From assembly GCA_025141015.1 (NCBI GenBank), contig CP081098.1:2920501-2984500 (forward strand): a DNA stretch of 64,000 nt, read 5' to 3'. The first letter of the stretch is position 1; every line of letters begins with the position of its first letter. Shown here piece after piece: positions 35,601-45,409 of the stretch. Made by a program: the position numbers and the translations under genes. This DNA is from Rhodobacteraceae bacterium M382. Lineage in GTDB: Bacteria > Pseudomonadota > Alphaproteobacteria > Rhodobacterales > Rhodobacteraceae. The notes below the pieces were generated by a model that was not told where the DNA came from, did not search any database, and saw nothing but the letters and a program-made list of their open reading frames with translations.

Positions 35601-36746
35601 TCAGCTTCGGTTCGCCATGAAGGTCGCGAGCCGCGACAGACCTTCGCGAATGTCCGCCGTTGCGCGTGCATAGGAAAACCGCAAGGTCGTCGCGCCGCGG
35701 ACCGGATCAAAATCCAACCCCGGCGTAACGGCGACCCCGGCCTTTTCCAGGATCTCGGCGGCAAAGGCACGGCTGTCCTGGGTCAGATCGGACACATCGG
35801 CATAGACATAAAACGCCCCATCCGGCGGCGCGATTTTGCTGAACCCGGCTTTGGGCAACCCATCAAGCATCAGGGCGCGGTTTGCCTTGTAAACATCCAG
35901 ATTAGCCTGCAATTCCGTGTCACATTCCATTGCGGCCAGGGCGGCAACCTGGCTGGCATGTGGCGCACAGATAAACATGTTCTGCGCAATCCGTTCGACC
36001 ACACGAACCTGATCTTCGGGAACCACCATCCAGCCAACGCGCCAACCCGTCATCGAGAAGTATTTGGAGAAGGAATTGATGACGTAACATTCGTCCGTCA
36101 CCTCCAGCGCCGTGACGGCCTTGGCCTCATACTCCAGCCCATGATAGATCTCGTCGCTGATAAAGCTGGCATTTTGTGCAGCGGCTGCATCCACCAAGGA
36201 CGCCATAGAATCGCGATCCAGCATCGTACCCGTTGGATTCGCAGGCGAGGCCACCATCAGCCCGGCCAGATCCAATCCCTCCAGGTCAGCCGCCACCGGT
36301 TGCAGGCGATTTTCCGCCGCTGTCTGAATGTCCACCGGCACCAGCCCCAATGCGCTCAGGATCTGACGGTACGACGGATATCCGGGTGCCCCGATGCCAA
36401 CCCGGTCACCGCTGTCAAACAGGGCTGTAAAGGCCAGCAGAAACGCCCCCGAGGACCCCGGCGTGACAATCACCCGATCCGGGTTCAGGTCCACATCATA
36501 CCACTCTCCATAGAGTTTCGCGATCCGTTGGCGCAATGCAGGCAACCCAAGCGCCACGGTATAGCCCAAAGCCTCGGTCTCCAGAACCTGCGACAGCGCC
36601 TGCGTCGCCTGTTTGGGTGCCCCTGTTCCAGGCTGGCCGACTTCCATATGGATAATATGGCGCCCGTCCTCTTCGGCCCGGCGGGCGGCTTCCATAACAT
36701 CCATCACAATGAAGGGATCGACCTGTGACCGGGTTGAGTTTCGCAT
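35601..36746 (-). CDS. Class I/II PLP-dependent aminotransferase
   Basis: A 381-residue fold-type I aminotransferase. The PLP lysine is Lys228 in NSFSKYFSMTGWRVGW; the Asn/Asp ligands lie in VASPANPTG and SDEIYHGLEY, and the Arg that binds the substrate carboxylate is in LRFSYAR at the end. It resembles aspartate/aromatic aminotransferases; the donor cannot be told from sequence. GAGAAGCAC precedes ATG 36746. It is divergent from the BepA-like gene with only 22 bases between start codons, so their promoters must lie inside each other's coding sequence. Confidence 0.88.
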   Translation of the reverse strand: MRNSTRSQVDPFIVMDVMEAARRAEEDGRHIIHMEVGQPGTGAPKQATQALSQVLETEALGYTVALGLPALRQRIAKLYGEWYDVDLNPDRVIVTPGSSGAFLLAFTALFDSGDRVGIGAPGYPSYRQILSALGLVPVDIQTAAENRLQPVAADLEGLDLAGLMVASPANPTGTMLDRDSMASLVDAAAAQNASFISDEIYHGLEYEAKAVTALEVTDECYVINSFSKYFSMTGWRVGWMVVPEDQVRVVERIAQNMFICAPHASQVAALAAMECDTELQANLDVYKANRALMLDGLPKAGFSKIAPPDGAFYVYADVSDLTQDSRAFAAEILEKAGVAVTPGLDFDPVRGATTLRFSYARATADIREGLSRLATFMANRS

Positions 36747-36768
36747 GTGCTTCTCCCATGGTGCGCGC

Positions 36769-38124
36769 ATGGCTTTTGAACGTGTATCTCGTGTGGCGTC
36801 AATCCCGGCAATGGTGCTGACGGCAGTGTTGACGGTGGTCTCTGCGCTGCCTGCCGCCGCCGTATCGCTGCTGCGCGACCCGGATATCGAACATGCGCTG
36901 CGTCAGATCGCCTCTCCGGTTCTGCGGGCCTCGGGCCTGAGCCAGTCGCGGACCCATATTCTGCTGGTGGACGATCCGGCCTTCAATGCCTTTGTTCTCG
37001 ACAATCAGGCGATTTTTCTGAACTACGGGTTGATCCTCAAGGTCGATAGCGCCGGAATGTTGCAGGCCGTCATTGCCCATGAAGCCGCCCATATCACCAA
37101 TGGGCATCTGGCCCGCCGGACCGCCAATCTGCAATCGGCGCGCACCGCTGCCGGATTGGGTCTGGCGCTGGCCGCGTTGGCCGCGGCAGCAGGTGGGGGC
37201 GAGGCAGCCGGCGGCATCGCCATCGGCACACAAAGCGCCGCCCAGCGGGTATTTTTGTCCCACACCCGCGCCGAAGAGGCGTCAGCGGATCGATCTGCTG
37301 CCTCCTATCTGACGTCGGCTGGCGTATCGCCACAGGCGCTTGTCGATCTGCACCAGGCCTTTGCCGGGCAGGAAGTGCTGAGCGTCAGTCGTCAGGATCC
37401 CTATACCCGGTCCCACCCGCTGACCCGCGACCGGCTGCGCGCCGCCCAGGCCTATGTCGCAGCCCACGGTGGCAAGGAAACCGCCAACCCCGATACCGCC
37501 TATTGGTTCGCACGGGCGCGTGGCAAGGTTTCGGCCTTTACCAGGTCCCCCAAATGGACCCTGCGTCGGGTGGCCGAAGAGAAATACAAGGACGTACGCC
37601 TGATGCGCGAAGCAGTTGCCCATCACCGCCAAGGCAAATTCGAGAAAAGCATAAGCGCGCTGAACAAAGCATTGGCGCTGCGTCCCAACGATCCCTTCTA
37701 CCTCGAGCTCAAAGGCCAGATCTATATGGAGAACCGGCGTTGGAACGAGGCGCTGAACGCCTATGGACAGGCGGTCAGCCAGGCCCCCCAAAACGCCCAG
37801 ATTCTCAGCGGTTATGGCCGGGCCCAATTGGCCGCCGGTCAGCCCAAATCCGCCATTCAGACCCTTGAAAAGGCACGATCGCGGGATTGGCGGGATGCGC
37901 GCCTGCTGCGGGATATGTCCGTCGCCTATGCCAAGACCGGGCAATCTGGTATGGCCGCCGTAGTAACCGCCGAAAGATACGCCTTGCAGGGCCGCCTGAA
38001 TGACGCGGGTCTGCACGCCAAACGGGCCAGCGCGCTCTTGCCGCGTGGGTCTGCTGCCTGGCGTCGGGCACAAGACGTGCTGATAGCCTCCGAACGTTTC
38101 GCAAAAGGAAAAAAGAAACGATGA
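36769..38124 (+). CDS. M48 peptidase with TPR domain (BepA/YfgC-like)
   Basis: A 451-residue periplasmic protein. The signal peptide spans about 10-31 (cleavage near PAAA), the M48 domain carries HEAAH at 104-108 with the third ligand in EEASAD near 170, and TPR repeats run from about 285 to 440. This is the BepA architecture: a chaperone-protease that assists outer-membrane protein assembly or degrades stalled intermediates. It is coupled by an ATGA overlap to a DsbA-like gene, suggesting joint action on disulfide-containing envelope proteins. The ATG has no strong ribosome binding site; a GTG at 36761 is out of frame. Confidence 0.87.
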   Translation: MAFERVSRVASIPAMVLTAVLTVVSALPAAAVSLLRDPDIEHALRQIASPVLRASGLSQSRTHILLVDDPAFNAFVLDNQAIFLNYGLILKVDSAGMLQAVIAHEAAHITNGHLARRTANLQSARTAAGLGLALAALAAAAGGGEAAGGIAIGTQSAAQRVFLSHTRAEEASADRSAASYLTSAGVSPQALVDLHQAFAGQEVLSVSRQDPYTRSHPLTRDRLRAAQAYVAAHGGKETANPDTAYWFARARGKVSAFTRSPKWTLRRVAEEKYKDVRLMREAVAHHRQGKFEKSISALNKALALRPNDPFYLELKGQIYMENRRWNEALNAYGQAVSQAPQNAQILSGYGRAQLAAGQPKSAIQTLEKARSRDWRDARLLRDMSVAYAKTGQSGMAAVVTAERYALQGRLNDAGLHAKRASALLPRGSAAWRRAQDVLIASERFAKGKKKR

Positions 38125-38885
38125 TCCGACTGACACATTCCCTGCGGACCGTGCGGGCCGCAGCCGCCGCACTGACCCTTTTGGCCGCTCCGGCAACCGC
38201 CCTGGACCTCCAGGCCATGTCCGATGAAGACCGCGCTGCCTTTCGCGCCGAAATCCGCGCCTACCTGCTGGACAACCCCCAGGTGATCCTGGAAGCCGTC
38301 GAACTTCTGGAACAGCGTCAAGCCCAGGCCGAGGCCCAGGCGGATGTTGAGCTGGTTGCCGAGAACAAACAGGAGTTGGTCAACGACGGGTATTCCTGGG
38401 TGGGTGGCAACCCTGACGGAGACATCACCGTGGTCGAATTCATGGATTACCGCTGTGGCTATTGCCGCCGCGCCGTTCCCGAAATTGCACAGCTGTTGAA
38501 GCAGGATGGTAATATCCGTCTGGTGATCAAGGAATTCCCGATATTGGGCGAAGCGTCGGTTCTGTCTTCCCGCTTTGCCGTGGCCGTCAAACATGTTGCG
38601 GGCAATGACGCTTACAAGCAGGTTCATGATGCCCTGATCGAATTCAGCGGCGAACCCAACGAAGTGTCATTGCGTCGGTTGGCCGAAGGTCTGGGACTGG
38701 ACGCGGATGCCGTCATGGACGGCATGAACGCCCCCGAGGTCTCTCAGGAGCTCCAACAGACCCGGGCCCTGGCCCAGCGGCTCAAAATCTCGGGCACGCC
38801 GACCTTTGTCGTCGAAGATGAACTGCTGCGCGGCTTCCTGCCTGCTGACCAGATGGCCTTGGTTGTCGCCGAACAACGCGGCTGA
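38121..38885 (+). CDS. DsbA/ScsC-like thiol-disulfide oxidoreductase
   Basis: A 254-residue periplasmic thioredoxin-fold protein. The signal peptide ends near residue 27 (PATALD), an N-terminal helical region (about 30-85) resembles the oligomerisation arm of ScsC-type proteins, and the active site is Cys112-Gly-Tyr-Cys115 in DYRCGYCRR. The cis-Pro loop is SGTPTF. It likely oxidises or isomerises disulfides in exported proteins. Its ATG overlaps the stop of the BepA-like gene. A strong palindromic terminator follows. Confidence 0.89.
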   Translation: MIRLTHSLRTVRAAAAALTLLAAPATALDLQAMSDEDRAAFRAEIRAYLLDNPQVILEAVELLEQRQAQAEAQADVELVAENKQELVNDGYSWVGGNPDGDITVVEFMDYRCGYCRRAVPEIAQLLKQDGNIRLVIKEFPILGEASVLSSRFAVAVKHVAGNDAYKQVHDALIEFSGEPNEVSLRRLAEGLGLDADAVMDGMNAPEVSQELQQTRALAQRLKISGTPTFVVEDELLRGFLPADQMALVVAEQRG

Positions 38886-38949
38886 TTAGACCGTGATGCG
38901 GATGGGATGGCCACACCATCAGCCCTCATCGCTATGTCGCTTCAAATAA

Positions 38950-38979
38950 ACAAAGGGCGGGGAATTCCCCGCCCTTTGT
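38950..38979. terminator. Bidirectional terminator between convergent genes
   Basis: ACAAAGGGCGGGG and CCCCGCCCTTTGT form a perfect 13-bp stem around AATT, between the DsbA-like gene and ispG. It serves both strands; T-rich bases are part of the stem ends. Confidence 0.85.
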
Positions 38980-38998
38980 CCGCTCTTAGATTACCGCA

Positions 38999-40132
38999 TT
39001 ACTTTGAAATGTCGTCGCCTTGGGCATGGGCCGCTTCCAGTTCGGCGGCCTTGCGTTCGACCTGTTCGACGATGTGGTCCACCATCTGATCATTGTCGAG
39101 TTTGTGGCTGGACTTGCCCGCCAGATAGACCATACCGGACCCTGCCCCGCCGCCGGTAAACCCGACATCTGTCATCAGCGCCTCGCCGGGGCCATTCACC
39201 ACGCAGCCAATGATCGACAGGCTCATAGGGGTGTGAATATGGGCCAGACGCTCTTCCAGCTGTTCAACGGTCTTGATCACGTTGAACCCCTGGCGCGCGC
39301 AGGACGGGCAAGAGATGATATTGACGCCGCGGTGGCGCAGACCCAGCGATTTCAGGATTTCAAAGCCAACTTTGACCTCTTCAACCGGATCGGCAGACAG
39401 TGACACCCGGATCGTGTCACCAATGCCCATCCACAGCAGCTGTCCCAGCCCAATCGCTGATTTGATGGTGCCGGACACAAACCCACCCGCTTCGGTGATG
39501 CCCAGGTGGATGGGGGCGTCGGTGGCTTCGGCCAGCATCTGATACGCGGCGGCCGACATGAACACATCCGACGCCTTGACGCTGATTTTATAGTCGTGAA
39601 AATCATGGTCTTGCAGAATACGGATATGTTCCAACCCGCTTTCCACCATCGCATCCGGGCAGGGTTCGCCGTATTTCTCCAACAGGTGCTTTTCCAGCGA
39701 CCCGGCATTCACCCCGATGCGCATGGAACAGCCGTGATCGCGCGCAGCGGAAATGACTTCGCGCACCCGCTCTTTGCTGCCGATATTGCCCGGATTAATG
39801 CGCAGACAGGCGGCCCCTGCCTCGGCGGCCTCGATCCCGCGACGGTAATGGAAATGAATGTCGGCGATGATCGGCACCGGGCTCTCGGCGACGATCTCCT
39901 TCAGCGCTTTGGCGGACGCTTCGTCCGGAACCGAAACCCGGACCAGATCGGCGCCGGCCTCGGCTGCCGCCTGAACCTGTGCAATTGTGGCGGCCACATC
40001 GGTGGTCAGCGTGTTGGTCATGGTCTGCACGGCAATCGGCGCATCCCCACCAACAGGAACATTGCCCACCATGATCTGGCGGCTCTTGCGACGCGCGATA
40101 TCACGCCATGGACGGATGGGATTGTGAGACAT
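38999..40132 (-). CDS. ispG: 4-hydroxy-3-methylbut-2-en-1-yl diphosphate synthase (flavodoxin)
   Basis: A 377-residue [4Fe-4S] enzyme of the MEP isoprenoid pathway, converting MEcPP to HMBPP with electrons from flavodoxin or ferredoxin. The cluster ligands are Cys275, Cys278 and Cys310 (SCPSC, then [10 protein letters not shown], which also supplies Glu317). The N-terminal TIM barrel begins [22 protein letters not shown] 40132 is the start that fits the family; the frame stays open to 40213. It lies downstream of the RodZ-like gene, with about 114 bases between, as often seen in alphaproteobacteria. Confidence 0.95.
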   Translation of the reverse strand: MSHNPIRPWRDIARRKSRQIMVGNVPVGGDAPIAVQTMTNTLTTDVAATIAQVQAAAEAGADLVRVSVPDEASAKALKEIVAESPVPIIADIHFHYRRGIEAAEAGAACLRINPGNIGSKERVREVISAARDHGCSMRIGVNAGSLEKHLLEKYGEPCPDAMVESGLEHIRILQDHDFHDYKISVKASDVFMSAAAYQMLAEATDAPIHLGITEAGGFVSGTIKSAIGLGQLLWMGIGDTIRVSLSADPVEEVKVGFEILKSLGLRHRGVNIISCPSCARQGFNVIKTVEQLEERLAHIHTPMSLSIIGCVVNGPGEALMTDVGFTGGGAGSGMVYLAGKSSHKLDNDQMVDHIVEQVERKAAELEAAHAQGDDISK

Positions 40133-40246
40133 GGGATCGGGATTCCGGCTGTGGCTAAGACTATAGCGCATAGATAAGCCGGTCATGGGTCCGTGACAAT
40201 GCCACCCCGCCATCGTCTACGGATTAACCGCACATCAGATTTGGAC

Positions 40247-41464
40247 TCAGTCTGTTGTTGCGCCCGTAGTCGGCACAGCCAAGGATTTGGCCTCAACATA
40301 GCGCTTCAACTCAATGTTGCTGTCCTGCTCCAGATCGGCAACGGCGAATTGATCCGAGATCAGGTCTTTGGACATCGCAAAATTCTTGGTGACCCGTCCT
40401 CGCCCGCCAAGAGGGCCGTAGTGCTGGCCATCCATTGCAAAATATATCGCACCGGATTCGCCGGCCCGCAAAACTGGCGGCTCTTCAGTCAGCGGAATCT
40501 CGTAGGTATCGCCGGGCGCCATTGTCGCCTCGTAGATGACCGAGCCATCAGCCGCCCGCACCCTGACCCACGACGTCCGAACGGCAACCATCACCATGTT
40601 CTCAGACACCGGTTCGAGCACCTGCGGAATCGCCTGTGCGATGGCATTGTCCACTGATTGCTGCAATCCCAGCGGTCCGGTCGCTCCGGCCAATTGAACC
40701 TGTGGCAGCGACGGTGCCCTAAAGCTTCCAACACTGCGCGGATCAAGGGTCGAAATCGGCGCATCACGCGCAACCAGAACCGGCACATCCAGCGCCTGCG
40801 GGCGATAAAGCCGGTCCAGCGCGTCCGTTGTCGTCGCCTCGACGCTGCGGGTCGCGCCATCCAATGGGTCCAGATCCGACAGAACGGTCGGCGTCTGTTC
40901 CACTGGCGCAAACTGCACCTGCTGGACTTCCTTCAGAACCGACCAGCCGCCATAGCCAATGCCACCGATCAGGGCCAATAGAACAAAGGTCGACCCGATG
41001 GCCCGCGGTTCAATATGGCTGAAGACACTTTCGTTCACAGGCGCAAACGGCATGTTCGGCGAGGCAAATGGATCGCGCGCCCGCGGAGCCCCTGAAACGA
41101 TTCCGGGGGCGTCTTTCTTTTGGCTGGAAGCCTGTTCGGACATCCCATGGGCGACGGCAAAGCCACTTTCGGAACAGAAAGTGCCATAGGCCTGATCAGG
41201 GTCCATGTTCAGATAACGGGCATAAGAGCGAACATACCCGGCAATGAAGCCAGGTGTATCAAAGACGGAGGGATCTGAGTTTTCGATGGCGGCAATGTAG
41301 CTGGCTTTGATCTTGAGCTCTCGTTGCACGTCAAGCAACGATTTCCCCATCGTGGCCCGCTCGCCCCGCATGACATCTCCAAGACGCAACTCAAAGTCGT
41401 CAAACCCTTTGGGTTCTACAACCTCCTCGGTCTTGGCCCTGCGCTGTCTGATGCGCCCAATCAT
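40247..41464 (-). CDS. RodZ-like helix-turn-helix membrane protein (DUF4115)
   Basis: A 405-residue bitopic protein. A Cro/CI-type HTH at about 35-95 (ELKIKASYIAAIENSD) is followed by a low-complexity linker, one membrane segment near 165-185 (STFVLLALIGGIGYGGWSVL), a Pro/Gln-rich periplasmic stretch and a C-terminal beta domain (about 300-385) of the DUF4115 type. RodZ links the MreB cytoskeleton to the cell-wall elongation machinery. ATG 41464 with AGGACGG upstream was chosen over an earlier in-frame start at 41524. Position before ispG supports the assignment. Confidence 0.82.
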   Translation of the reverse strand: MIGRIRQRRAKTEEVVEPKGFDDFELRLGDVMRGERATMGKSLLDVQRELKIKASYIAAIENSDPSVFDTPGFIAGYVRSYARYLNMDPDQAYGTFCSESGFAVAHGMSEQASSQKKDAPGIVSGAPRARDPFASPNMPFAPVNESVFSHIEPRAIGSTFVLLALIGGIGYGGWSVLKEVQQVQFAPVEQTPTVLSDLDPLDGATRSVEATTTDALDRLYRPQALDVPVLVARDAPISTLDPRSVGSFRAPSLPQVQLAGATGPLGLQQSVDNAIAQAIPQVLEPVSENMVMVAVRTSWVRVRAADGSVIYEATMAPGDTYEIPLTEEPPVLRAGESGAIYFAMDGQHYGPLGGRGRVTKNFAMSKDLISDQFAVADLEQDSNIELKRYVEAKSLAVPTTGATTD

Positions 41465-41593
41465 TCTTGCCGTCCTACGTTCTGCCTGCCGCATTCGCCC
41501 CAAGATACCGATGAATCCCTGCAACGATTCGATGGCACCTTTTCATTAACAGAACCGTAGCATACCCCAAGAATTATTGCACGGGTATGAAGG

Positions 41594-42817
41594 TTAACCT
41601 GCTAATTCGGCACGATTCAGCGCACAATGGGACCAAAGAGCGTCCATTGCACGCACCAGTGCATCGATTTCGGACGGACCGTGTACCGGAGACGGGGTGA
41701 ACCGCAGGCGTTCGGTGCCGCGTGGGACGGTCGGGTAATTGATCGGCTGGACATAGATGCCGTGGTCTTCCAACAGCATGTCGCTCAACTTTTTGGTGTG
41801 GACCGGGTCACCCACGATCACGGGCACGATGTGGCTGCCATGATCAATAATCGGCAGACCCAACCCCTTGAGCCGCAGTTTCAGAACCTTGGCCCGGTCA
41901 TGATGCGTGTCGCGCAGGTCCTGCGCCGTTTTCAGATGCGCCACTGACGCGGCTGCACCGGCGGCAACTGCGGGCGGCAGCGACGTGGTAAAGATGAAGC
42001 CCGGCGCATAAGAGCGGATGGCATCACACATTTTTGCGCTGGCGGCGATATATCCACCCATCACGCCATAGGCCTTGGCCAGCGTGCCGTTGATGATGTC
42101 GATGCGATGGGCCAGGTTGTCACGCTCGGTGACCCCGCCACCGCGCGGACCATACATGCCCACGGCGTGGACTTCGTCGATATAGGTCAGCGCGCCGAAT
42201 TCGTCGGCCAGATCACAGAGCTCTTTGATCGGGCCAAAATCGCCGTCCATCGAATAAACAGATTCAAAGGCGATCAGCTTGGGCGCAGCCGGGTCATCAG
42301 CTTCGAGCAGCTCGCGCAGATGCGCCACATCATTGTGACGGAAAATCCGTTTGGCCCCGCCATTGCGGCGCACGCCTTCGATCATCGAGGCGTGGTTCAA
42401 TGCATCCGAATAGATGATCAGACCCGGAAACAGTTTCGGCAGCGTGCTCAGCGTCGCGTCATTGGCGATATAGGCGCTGGTGAACAGCAGGGATGCTTCC
42501 TTGCCGTGCAGATCGGCCAGCTCGGCCTCGAGCCGTTTGTGATAGACCGTGGTACCCGAAATATTGCGGGTCCCGCCCGATCCGGCGCCGGTTGATTCAA
42601 TCGCTTCCTGCATCGCGTCCAGAACAACGGGGTGCTGCCCCATGCCCAGATAATCATTGCCACACCAGACGGTGATGTCTGTTTCGCTGCCATCCGGACG
42701 GGTCCAGACCGCATGCGGGAAATGTCCCTTGCGCCGTTCGATATCGATGAAGGTCCGGTAACGCCCCTCTTCGTGTAGCTTTTCAATGGCTGCGTCGAGT
42801 TTCGCGGTATAGTCCAC
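41594..42817 (-). CDS. hemA: 5-aminolevulinate synthase
   Basis: A 407-residue PLP enzyme condensing glycine with succinyl-CoA, the Shemin-pathway entry to heme, chlorophyll and corrinoids. PLP Lys248 lies in [27 protein letters not shown] and GTRNISGTT are family hallmarks. The GTG at 42817, with TTGGAG upstream, gives exactly the length and N-terminus of Rhodobacter HemA. An earlier GTG (42871) would add 18 residues without homology and run into an inverted repeat at 42873-42900. Regulation through that repeat is likely. Confidence 0.96.
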   Translation of the reverse strand: MDYTAKLDAAIEKLHEEGRYRTFIDIERRKGHFPHAVWTRPDGSETDITVWCGNDYLGMGQHPVVLDAMQEAIESTGAGSGGTRNISGTTVYHKRLEAELADLHGKEASLLFTSAYIANDATLSTLPKLFPGLIIYSDALNHASMIEGVRRNGGAKRIFRHNDVAHLRELLEADDPAAPKLIAFESVYSMDGDFGPIKELCDLADEFGALTYIDEVHAVGMYGPRGGGVTERDNLAHRIDIINGTLAKAYGVMGGYIAASAKMCDAIRSYAPGFIFTTSLPPAVAAGAAASVAHLKTAQDLRDTHHDRAKVLKLRLKGLGLPIIDHGSHIVPVIVGDPVHTKKLSDMLLEDHGIYVQPINYPTVPRGTERLRFTPSPVHGPSEIDALVRAMDALWSHCALNRAELAG

Positions 42818-42872
42818 CGAGGTCTCCAATTCATCGTCCGACCCCGGATAGGGCCTAGTTTCGCATGACACG

Positions 42873-42900
42873 AGATATTCACATCCGTGAATGAATATCT
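42873..42900. promoter_or_regulatory. Inverted repeat upstream of hemA
   Basis: AGATATTCA (42873-42881) and TGAATATCT (42892-42900) form a perfect 9-bp dyad around a 10-base spacer that itself contains part of TTCAC-ATCC-GTGAA. It ends 56 bases before the hemA GTG on the hemA side, a suitable place for an operator or activator site. Confidence 0.6.
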
Positions 42901-43167
42901 GTCTCGCATCTTTCGATCAACTGCCTACATCCGGGCCTGATGTCGCAGCTTTGACATGGGTCAATAGCCTCAGCACAAAATCCGAACAAGAGGCAGAGCG
43001 GCCTGAAAGCGCGTGAAAACGGCACAGATCATCACGTTTTGGCATCCATGTTTCTGATAAAGGTCGATCCGGGCGCAATGTAGCATCACTTTGATAACGC
43101 CTCTCGCCGCTGTTTTGTGGTCCGCTGACAGTGGTCTGAGAGTCGGAAACATTGTAACAGTCGCCAT

Positions 43168-43782
43168 ATGACCCAGGCCACACTGACCGATTTCGACACC
43201 CTCTCCTATTACCAGGCTGCCGCGCCGGTATACCGGGGGAGCGGCCCAGAGGGTACCAACCGATTTTTGAAAGACTTTCTTGATCATCTGCCGCGCGGTG
43301 CCCGGATTCTGGATCTGGGGTGTGGTGGCGGACATGACAGCGGTGAAATGATCCGTCGCGGGTTTGATGTCACCGCCTGTGATGGATCCACCACCATTGC
43401 CCGCCAGGCCGAAAGCCGGATCGGACAGACTGTACAGGTGCTGCGGTTTCAGGATCTCGCATTTGACCAGACATTTGATGCAATCTGGGCCAGCGCCAGC
43501 CTGCTGCATGTCCCCCGCCCTGCGCTGACTCAGATTCTGGCCCGTGTGCATCGCGCCCTGCGTCCGGGGGGATGGCATCTGGCAACCTACAAGGCCCAAG
43601 GCACAGAGGGTCGTGATTCCGCGGGGCGCTATTTCAATCATCTAACCGTGGATGACGCCCACCATCGCTATCAGACCGCCGCCGCATGGCAGGATCTGTC
43701 CGTTACCTCCTATTCAGGTGGCGGATACGAAAACGCCACATCAGGACCCTGGATCTGTGTCCGGGCCCGCGCCGCCGGTTAG
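43168..43782 (+). CDS. Class I SAM-dependent methyltransferase
   Basis: A 204-residue small methyltransferase. The SAM motif ILDLGCGGGHDSGEM is near residue 50, the acidic motif II is in VTACDGS, and the later LHVPRPALTQIL and HRALRPGGWHLATYK stretches are those of the UbiE/Tellurite-resistance-like group. The substrate cannot be told; TehB-like tellurite detoxification or a small-molecule target are both possible. It is monocistronic, divergent from hemA. Confidence 0.82.
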   Translation: MTQATLTDFDTLSYYQAAAPVYRGSGPEGTNRFLKDFLDHLPRGARILDLGCGGGHDSGEMIRRGFDVTACDGSTTIARQAESRIGQTVQVLRFQDLAFDQTFDAIWASASLLHVPRPALTQILARVHRALRPGGWHLATYKAQGTEGRDSAGRYFNHLTVDDAHHRYQTAAAWQDLSVTSYSGGGYENATSGPWICVRARAAG

Positions 43783-43867
43783 CACCGCATCGGGCACAAA
43801 AGCAGTTTCCCCCCGGCGCAATGCACACTAGGCTCCGCGCCAAAGATGACCCTCGACAAAGGAACAG

Positions 43868-45265
43868 ATGATGTCGCTTGATGACGTTCTCGCCCGAATT
43901 GACACCGAACTGCCCGCCGCGATGGAGCGGTTGATGGATCTGCTGCGAATCCAGTCGATTTCCACCGACCCCGCGTTCAAATCCGATTGTGATAAAGCCG
44001 CCGATTGGCTGGTGTCTGACCTGAACAGCATGGGGATCACGGCCGAAAAACGCCCCACGCCCGGTCACCCCATGGTGGTTGGCCATGTGGGCCAGGATCT
44101 GGGCGATGATGTGCCCCACGTTCTGTTTTATGGCCATTATGACGTCCAGCCCGTCGACCCGCTGAACCTGTGGAACACCCCACCGTTCGAGCCTCAGATC
44201 GAAGATACCCCCAATGGACAGGTAATCCGCGGCCGCGGCGCGTCTGATGACAAGGGACAGCTGATGACCTTTGTCGAAGCCTGCCGCGCCTGGAAAGAGG
44301 TCCACGGATCCCTGCCCTGCCGCATCACCTTCTTCTTTGAGGGCGAAGAGGAATCCGGCTCGCCCTCGCTGATCCCCTTCATGCAGGACAACGCGGACGA
44401 GCTGAAGGCCGATCTGGCGCTGATTTGTGACACTTCGATGGTGTCGCGCGGGGTGCCGTCGATTGCCTCGCAGCTGCGCGGCATGCTCAAGGATGAATTC
44501 ACCATCACCGGCCCCCGGATCGACCTGCATTCCGGCCATTACGGTGGTCCCGGCCTGAACCCGCTGCGGGAAATGTCGAAAGTCATCGCCTCTTTCCATG
44601 ACGAAGACACCGGCGCGGTCACAGTGGATGGCTTCTACGAAGGCGTGCACGAAGTCTCCGCCGAACAGCTGCGCCAGTGGCAGAATTGCGGCTTTGACGA
44701 AGCTGAATATTTGAACTCGGTTGGATACAGCCAACCCCACGGGGAAAAGGCCTATTCGACCCTGGAACAGCAATGGGCCCGCCCAACGCTGGAGATCAAC
44801 GGATTGTGGGGCGGCTACAACGGGGCCGGGTCCAAGACCGTGATCCCGTCTGAGGCCCACTGCAAGATCACCTGCCGTTTGGTGGGTGACATGGATCCCG
44901 ACGCGCTACGCGACAAGATCCGCGCCCATGTGCAACAGCGCCTGTCCCCTGACGCCACCGTCACTTGGGACAATGACCTCGAAGGCTCGCCCGCACCGGT
45001 GATGAACATCGCACGCCCTGAATTCGAAGCCGCCCGCGGCGCGCTGTCGGACGAATGGGACCGCGAGGCCGTGTTTACCGGCATGGGCGGGTCAATCCCA
45101 ATTGCCGGGTTCTTCAAATCTGTGCTGGACATGGATGCGATGCTGGTCGGTTATGCCAATGACGATGACGCGATTCACTCCCCAAATGAAAAATATGACG
45201 TGAAGAGCTTTCACAAAGGCATCCGCTCCTGGGCGCGCATCCTCGATGCCCTGACCCGCACCTGA
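43868..45265 (+). CDS. M20 family metallodipeptidase
   Basis: A 465-residue zinc peptidase (CNDP/DapE-like M20). Metal ligands and base appear in GHYDVQP, GRGASDDKG and FEGEEESGS, and the dimerisation/lid domain is inserted at about 200-350 (DLHSGHYGGPGLNP). The late SPNEKYDV motif contributes a His/Asn near the end. It hydrolyses a di- or tripeptide with free N-terminus; specificity unknown. Either of two adjacent ATGs (43868, 43871) could be used. Its 3' terminal 54 codons-worth of sequence are partly repeated just downstream. Confidence 0.88.
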   Translation: MMSLDDVLARIDTELPAAMERLMDLLRIQSISTDPAFKSDCDKAADWLVSDLNSMGITAEKRPTPGHPMVVGHVGQDLGDDVPHVLFYGHYDVQPVDPLNLWNTPPFEPQIEDTPNGQVIRGRGASDDKGQLMTFVEACRAWKEVHGSLPCRITFFFEGEEESGSPSLIPFMQDNADELKADLALICDTSMVSRGVPSIASQLRGMLKDEFTITGPRIDLHSGHYGGPGLNPLREMSKVIASFHDEDTGAVTVDGFYEGVHEVSAEQLRQWQNCGFDEAEYLNSVGYSQPHGEKAYSTLEQQWARPTLEINGLWGGYNGAGSKTVIPSEAHCKITCRLVGDMDPDALRDKIRAHVQQRLSPDATVTWDNDLEGSPAPVMNIARPEFEAARGALSDEWDREAVFTGMGGSIPIAGFFKSVLDMDAMLVGYANDDDAIHSPNEKYDVKSFHKGIRSWARILDALTRT

Positions 45266-45287
45266 ACACCCCAAGGAGCGCCCGCTC
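45212..45287 (+). repeat. 76-bp direct repeat, copy 1 (M20 gene end)
   Basis: Begins in codon CAC of the M20 gene, includes its last 18 codons (54 bases to stop at 45265) and runs 22 bases past the stop. Matches copy 2 at 73 of 76 positions. Confidence 0.9.
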
Positions 45288-45293
45288 AACCCT

Positions 45294-45316
45294 GAAACGC
45301 TCCCCCGGAGCGTTTC
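45294..45316 (+). other. Stem-loop between the two repeat copies
   Basis: GAAACGCTCC / GGAGCGTTTC with a CCC loop, a perfect 10-bp stem 29 bases after the M20 stop, likely the transcript end. Confidence 0.55.
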
Positions 45317-45333
45317 CTGGACGGGTCTCACTC

Positions 45334-45409
45334 CACAAAGGCATCCGCTCCTGGGCACGCATCCTCGATGCCCTGAGCCGCACCTGAACACCCCAAGGAG
45401 CGCACGCTC
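45334..45409 (+). repeat. 76-bp direct repeat, copy 2 (duplicated M20 gene tail)
   Basis: Starts 122 bases after copy 1. It retains the coding-like tail and stop of the M20 gene but is not attached to any reading frame. The differences from copy 1 are G to A in GCGCGC, C to G in CTGACC, and C to A in GCGCCCGC. Confidence 0.9.

Noticed and set aside
42901-42930. FnrL-like half site (GATCAA) near the hemA promoter
   Set aside because: Only one half of the box is present; the matching TTGAT half is absent at the proper spacing.
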